9,867 nucleotides of DNA from Oscillospiraceae bacterium (GTDB lineage: Bacteria > Bacillota > Clostridia > Oscillospirales > Oscillospiraceae). The notes under the pieces are model-generated. The model saw only the letters and a program-made list of their open reading frames with translations. It was not told where the DNA came from and did no database searches. A program made the position numbers and the translations under genes. Shown in pieces: positions 7,686 to 9,867 of the stretch (the first letter of the stretch is position 1; each line of letters begins with the position of its first letter). The stretch is from the NCBI GenBank assembly GCA_020025655.1, contig JAHHRR010000054.1, positions 1 through 9,867 on the forward strand, in the 5' to 3' direction.

Positions 7686-7732
7686 TCTTAAGAATTTATT
7701 TATTTTCTGCGATAAATCTTAAACATTCTTAA
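7686..7732. promoter_or_regulatory. Candidate response-regulator operator: phased TCTTAA repeats
   Basis: TCTTAA occurs on the plus strand at 7686-7691, 7717-7722 and 7727-7732. The last two are exactly 10 bp apart and the first is 31 bp away, so all lie on about the same face of the helix. Read on the minus strand the pair is TTAAGA-N4-TTAAGA, the tandem direct-repeat layout bound by OmpR/PhoB-family dimers (PhoP boxes have a similar form). The first copy is also part of a 12-bp palindrome, ATTCTTAAGAAT (7684-7695). The group sits upstream of both divergent promoters. Binding by the adjacent regulator is inferred; AT-rich chance repetition is possible. Confidence 0.45.
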
Positions 7733-7748
7733 TTTTCCATTTATTTAA

Positions 7749-7776
7749 TTGTTATAGGCAAATTTTGTGTTACAAT
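7749..7776 (+). promoter_or_regulatory. Probable sigmaA promoter for the two-component genes
   Basis: TTGTTA (7749-7754) and TACAAT (7771-7776, 5 of 6 to consensus) are 16 bases apart. The predicted start point near 7783 gives a very short leader: GGAGGTGG lies at 7785-7792 and ATG at 7798. This also argues against starting the regulator at the ATG at 7765, which lies upstream of the predicted transcript start. Confidence 0.6.
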
Positions 7777-7797
7777 GTGAGCATGGAGGTGGTTTTT

Positions 7798-8487
7798 ATG
7801 CCAGTACAGTCAAGAATCCTTATAGTGGATGACGATCCGGACATCAGAAACGTCCTTACCCTTTTATTATCTAAATCTTACTCTGTCTCAGAAGCTGTCG
7901 ACGGTGCAGCTGCAGTTGAATATATAAAGTCGAATCCTGATACCGACCTTGTAATCATGGATGTCATGATGCCGGGAATGGATGGAATCGAGGCCTGTAC
8001 AAAGCTGAGAAAGTATTCCAACGCACCTGTTCTCTTCCTGACCGCCAAAAGTGCGGAAGATGACCGCATCTCCGCCTATAACAGCGGCGGAGACGATTTT
8101 CTCTCAAAGCCTTTCTCTCAGGCAGAGCTTCTTGCAAAGGTCAGTTCCCTGCTTCGGCGCTACACCGAATACCGAGGCAAGCCTGAGGAGGTTGTGGAAA
8201 TCGGCAATCTGGTTGTGGATTTCGGAAGCCACAGCGTTAAGCTCAGCGGAGAAGAGCTGGATCTTACAGACAAAGAGCATTCCATTCTTGAATATATGCT
8301 CAAAAACCGTGGTGTCACGCTGAACGCCAAGGAAATATATGAGGCGGTCTGGGAGGAGGTTTATCTTCCCGGTTCCGGCAGCACCGTAATGGTGCATATT
8401 CTGAATCTCAGGCGTAAAATCGAAGACGATCCCTCAAATCCCAAGATTCTTCGTACTGTCTGGGGAAAGGGTTATCAAATTGATTAA
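7798..8487 (+). CDS. OmpR/PhoB-family response regulator (229 aa)
   Basis: This is a DNA-binding regulator activated by phosphorylation. The start at 7798 follows GGAGGTGG (7785-7792); the product then begins MPVQSRILIVDDD. Receiver domain residues 5-118 are complete: acidic pair Asp11-Asp12, phospho-acceptor Asp55 within MDVMMPGMDG, Thr82 and Lys104 (KPF). A winged-helix DNA-binding domain fills residues about 130-229 and includes LTDKEHSILEYML, the recognition-helix stretch STVMVHILNLRRKIE, and the wing VWGKGYQID that ends the protein. Length and motifs are normal for the family. The kinase gene overlaps its last 8 bases, so it is the likely partner. The divergent position suggests that the lipoprotein genes are its targets. 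The closest characterised relative cannot be named from sequence alone. Confidence 0.95.
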   Translation: MPVQSRILIVDDDPDIRNVLTLLLSKSYSVSEAVDGAAAVEYIKSNPDTDLVIMDVMMPGMDGIEACTKLRKYSNAPVLFLTAKSAEDDRISAYNSGGDDFLSKPFSQAELLAKVSSLLRRYTEYRGKPEEVVEIGNLVVDFGSHSVKLSGEELDLTDKEHSILEYMLKNRGVTLNAKEIYEAVWEEVYLPGSGSTVMVHILNLRRKIEDDPSNPKILRTVWGKGYQID

Positions 8488-9817
8488 AGCTGTAAATCAG
8501 TCCCGCTCGCTTAACATAAAAATTCTTTACTCTGTTCTGATTTCTCTCCTTATGTCAGTTATTCTGTTTTTTGCAATCACCGGTCTGGGGCGTCTGGCTG
8601 TTGAAAAAATATATATGAGTCCGGATGCAGTTTCCTCACGAAAAGCAGAAATCTACTCGCAGCTTAATAATTACGTTATCCAGAACTCAGTAAAAGGCGG
8701 CGATACCGCTGCGCTTGCCAACTGGACAGGCGACAACCGCTTTATTACCATACTTATATATAATAAGAATGGTGACATTATAATGCGAGCATCAGACGGT
8801 GAAGCCCAGTCTGCATTGAATATGCTGACATTTGAGCGTATGCAGTACGCTGTTGAATACGGAAAGCTCTATCCCATGCGTTTTTCCGACGGTGTATATA
8901 ATGTTGCCATAGGCGATAACACAAGTGAAAAAGAGCTGTGGCTGAACATAGCGGCAGCCGGTGCTTTAGCTATCGTGTGCTTCTTCCTTCTTATTCTCTG
9001 GCACGTACGCAAACTGACAGAACGAATAATCAAGCTTTCCAGGGAAGCCGTTGCCATAGGCGAAGGTGACCTTGAAGGCCCAATAGATATAAGCAGTAAC
9101 GACGAACTGGGTATGCTTGCAAAAGAAGTTGATAACATGAGGAATTCCGTTATCGAACGTATGGGAAATGAAAAGCGTGCCTGGGAGGCTAACAGTGAGC
9201 TTATAACTGCAATTTCACACGATATCCGAACTCCTATGACCTCTTTAATAGGTTATCTGGAGCTTTTAAGCAGCAGCGATTTTGCGGATATAGAAAAAGA
9301 CCGTCAGTTCTGTTCCTCTGCATACGCAAAGGCAACCGAGCTTAAAGAGCTTACCGATGAGCTGTTTAAGTACTTTCTGGTGTTCGGCCGTTCGGAGCTG
9401 GATATGAAACTGGAACCCTATGATGCAAGAATGCTCATAGAGCAGCTTCTGGCGGAATCGGAATTTGACTTAATGGATAACGGCTTTAAAATTAACCACA
9501 TTTCTTTCGACGGTGAATACAACATAAACGCTGATCCGCTGTATTTGAAACGGGTTCTTGATAATCTTGTATCCAATATCAAAAAGTATGCCGACAAAAA
9601 GATGAGTGTTGCCTTCATATGCAGCTATGAAAACGGCCTTCTTTCAGTCTGTGCCTCAAACTCCGTCAAGAAAGATATTTCACGGGTTGAAAGCACTAAG
9701 ATTGGAATACGCACCTGCGAAAAAATAATGCAGTCCATGCACGGCAGCTTCAAAATCACAAAAGACGAAGATCATTTCGCAGCTGAATTTTCTCTGCCTG
9801 CTGAAAAAAAGGAATAA
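8480..9817 (+). CDS. Membrane sensor histidine kinase with HAMP domain (445 aa)
   Basis: This is the sensor partner of the regulator encoded immediately upstream. The TTG start at 8480 overlaps the regulator's stop by 8 bases, with AAAGGG about 8 bases before it; the next ATG would fall inside the first membrane helix. Order: membrane helix about 13-33, an outside domain of about 120 residues (34-153), second helix about 154-175, HAMP about 176-229, then the dimerisation helix with phospho-acceptor His247 in AISHDIRTP. The ATPase domain from about 345 has the N box (DNLVSNIKKYADK, Asn362 and Asn366). The usual DxGxG G1 motif is not visible; CASNSV (391-396) stands in that place, no F box is seen, and G2 is reduced to TKIGIRTC. 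Some Clostridia kinases have a similarly shortened lid, so activity remains likely but untested. The signal is unknown. Confidence 0.92.
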   Translation: MIKAVNQSRSLNIKILYSVLISLLMSVILFFAITGLGRLAVEKIYMSPDAVSSRKAEIYSQLNNYVIQNSVKGGDTAALANWTGDNRFITILIYNKNGDIIMRASDGEAQSALNMLTFERMQYAVEYGKLYPMRFSDGVYNVAIGDNTSEKELWLNIAAAGALAIVCFFLLILWHVRKLTERIIKLSREAVAIGEGDLEGPIDISSNDELGMLAKEVDNMRNSVIERMGNEKRAWEANSELITAISHDIRTPMTSLIGYLELLSSSDFADIEKDRQFCSSAYAKATELKELTDELFKYFLVFGRSELDMKLEPYDARMLIEQLLAESEFDLMDNGFKINHISFDGEYNINADPLYLKRVLDNLVSNIKKYADKKMSVAFICSYENGLLSVCASNSVKKDISRVESTKIGIRTCEKIMQSMHGSFKITKDEDHFAAEFSLPAEKKE

Positions 9818-9848
9818 AAAAAGCAAGGCCAAAGCCTTGCTTTTTTTA
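9815..9848 (+). terminator. Intrinsic terminator of the two-component operon, likely bidirectional
   Basis: GCAAGGC (9823-9829) pairs with GCCTTGC (9834-9840) around a CAAA loop. Seven A residues before and seven T residues after extend the stem and supply a U tract in either direction. The structure overlaps the kinase stop codon (9815-9817), so termination comes immediately after translation ends. The symmetry would also serve a convergent gene to the right of the window. Confidence 0.92.
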
Positions 9849-9867
9849 TCTTAACTTTAAATCAGCA

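Noticed and set aside
7765..7797. Upstream ATG start for the response regulator
   Set aside because: It lies upstream of the predicted -10 box (7771-7776) and adds residues before the conserved receiver start; the ATG at 7798 has an ideal ribosome binding site.

Overview
The window looks like chromosomal DNA of an anaerobic Gram-positive Firmicute, most likely class Clostridia (Ruminococcus/Oscillospira-like). The grounds are strong AGGAGG-type ribosome binding sites, lipobox signal peptides, U-tract terminators, a TTG start and the style of the solute-binding proteins. The taxonomic call is an inference from sequence style only. No mobile element, tRNA, rRNA or CRISPR array was seen, and no gene-free stretch exceeds about 190 bases.

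Left three quarters (39-7677, minus strand): three consecutive genes encode paralogous secreted lipoproteins of 799, 811 and 812 residues, transcribed right to left. Each has a lipoprotein signal peptide with the lipid-acceptor cysteine at residue 24. A region of about 330 residues with recurring DG turns follows and looks like a beta-propeller. The last 420 or so residues are an ABC-type (family 1) extracellular solute-binding domain. They are about twice the usual length for this family, and no permease or ATPase gene is present. The gap after the first gene (5092-5210) holds a strong terminator and a long dyad. The gap after the second (2529-2655) holds two abutting hairpins without a U tract. 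A 14-bp hairpin follows the third gene.

Centre (7611-7797): an AT-rich divergent promoter region. A probable sigmaA promoter fires leftward into the lipoproteins and another fires rightward into the regulators. Between them lie copies of TCTTAA spaced 10 and 31 bp apart, a plausible binding site for the OmpR-type regulator encoded next door.

Right quarter (7798-9848, plus strand): an OmpR/PhoB-family response regulator and a membrane histidine kinase overlap by 8 bases (the kinase starts at TTG) and are followed by a clean terminator.

Working model (inference): the two-component system controls the lipoprotein array and perhaps itself. The lipoproteins may either feed a transporter encoded elsewhere or act as surface ligand receptors, possibly for the kinase.
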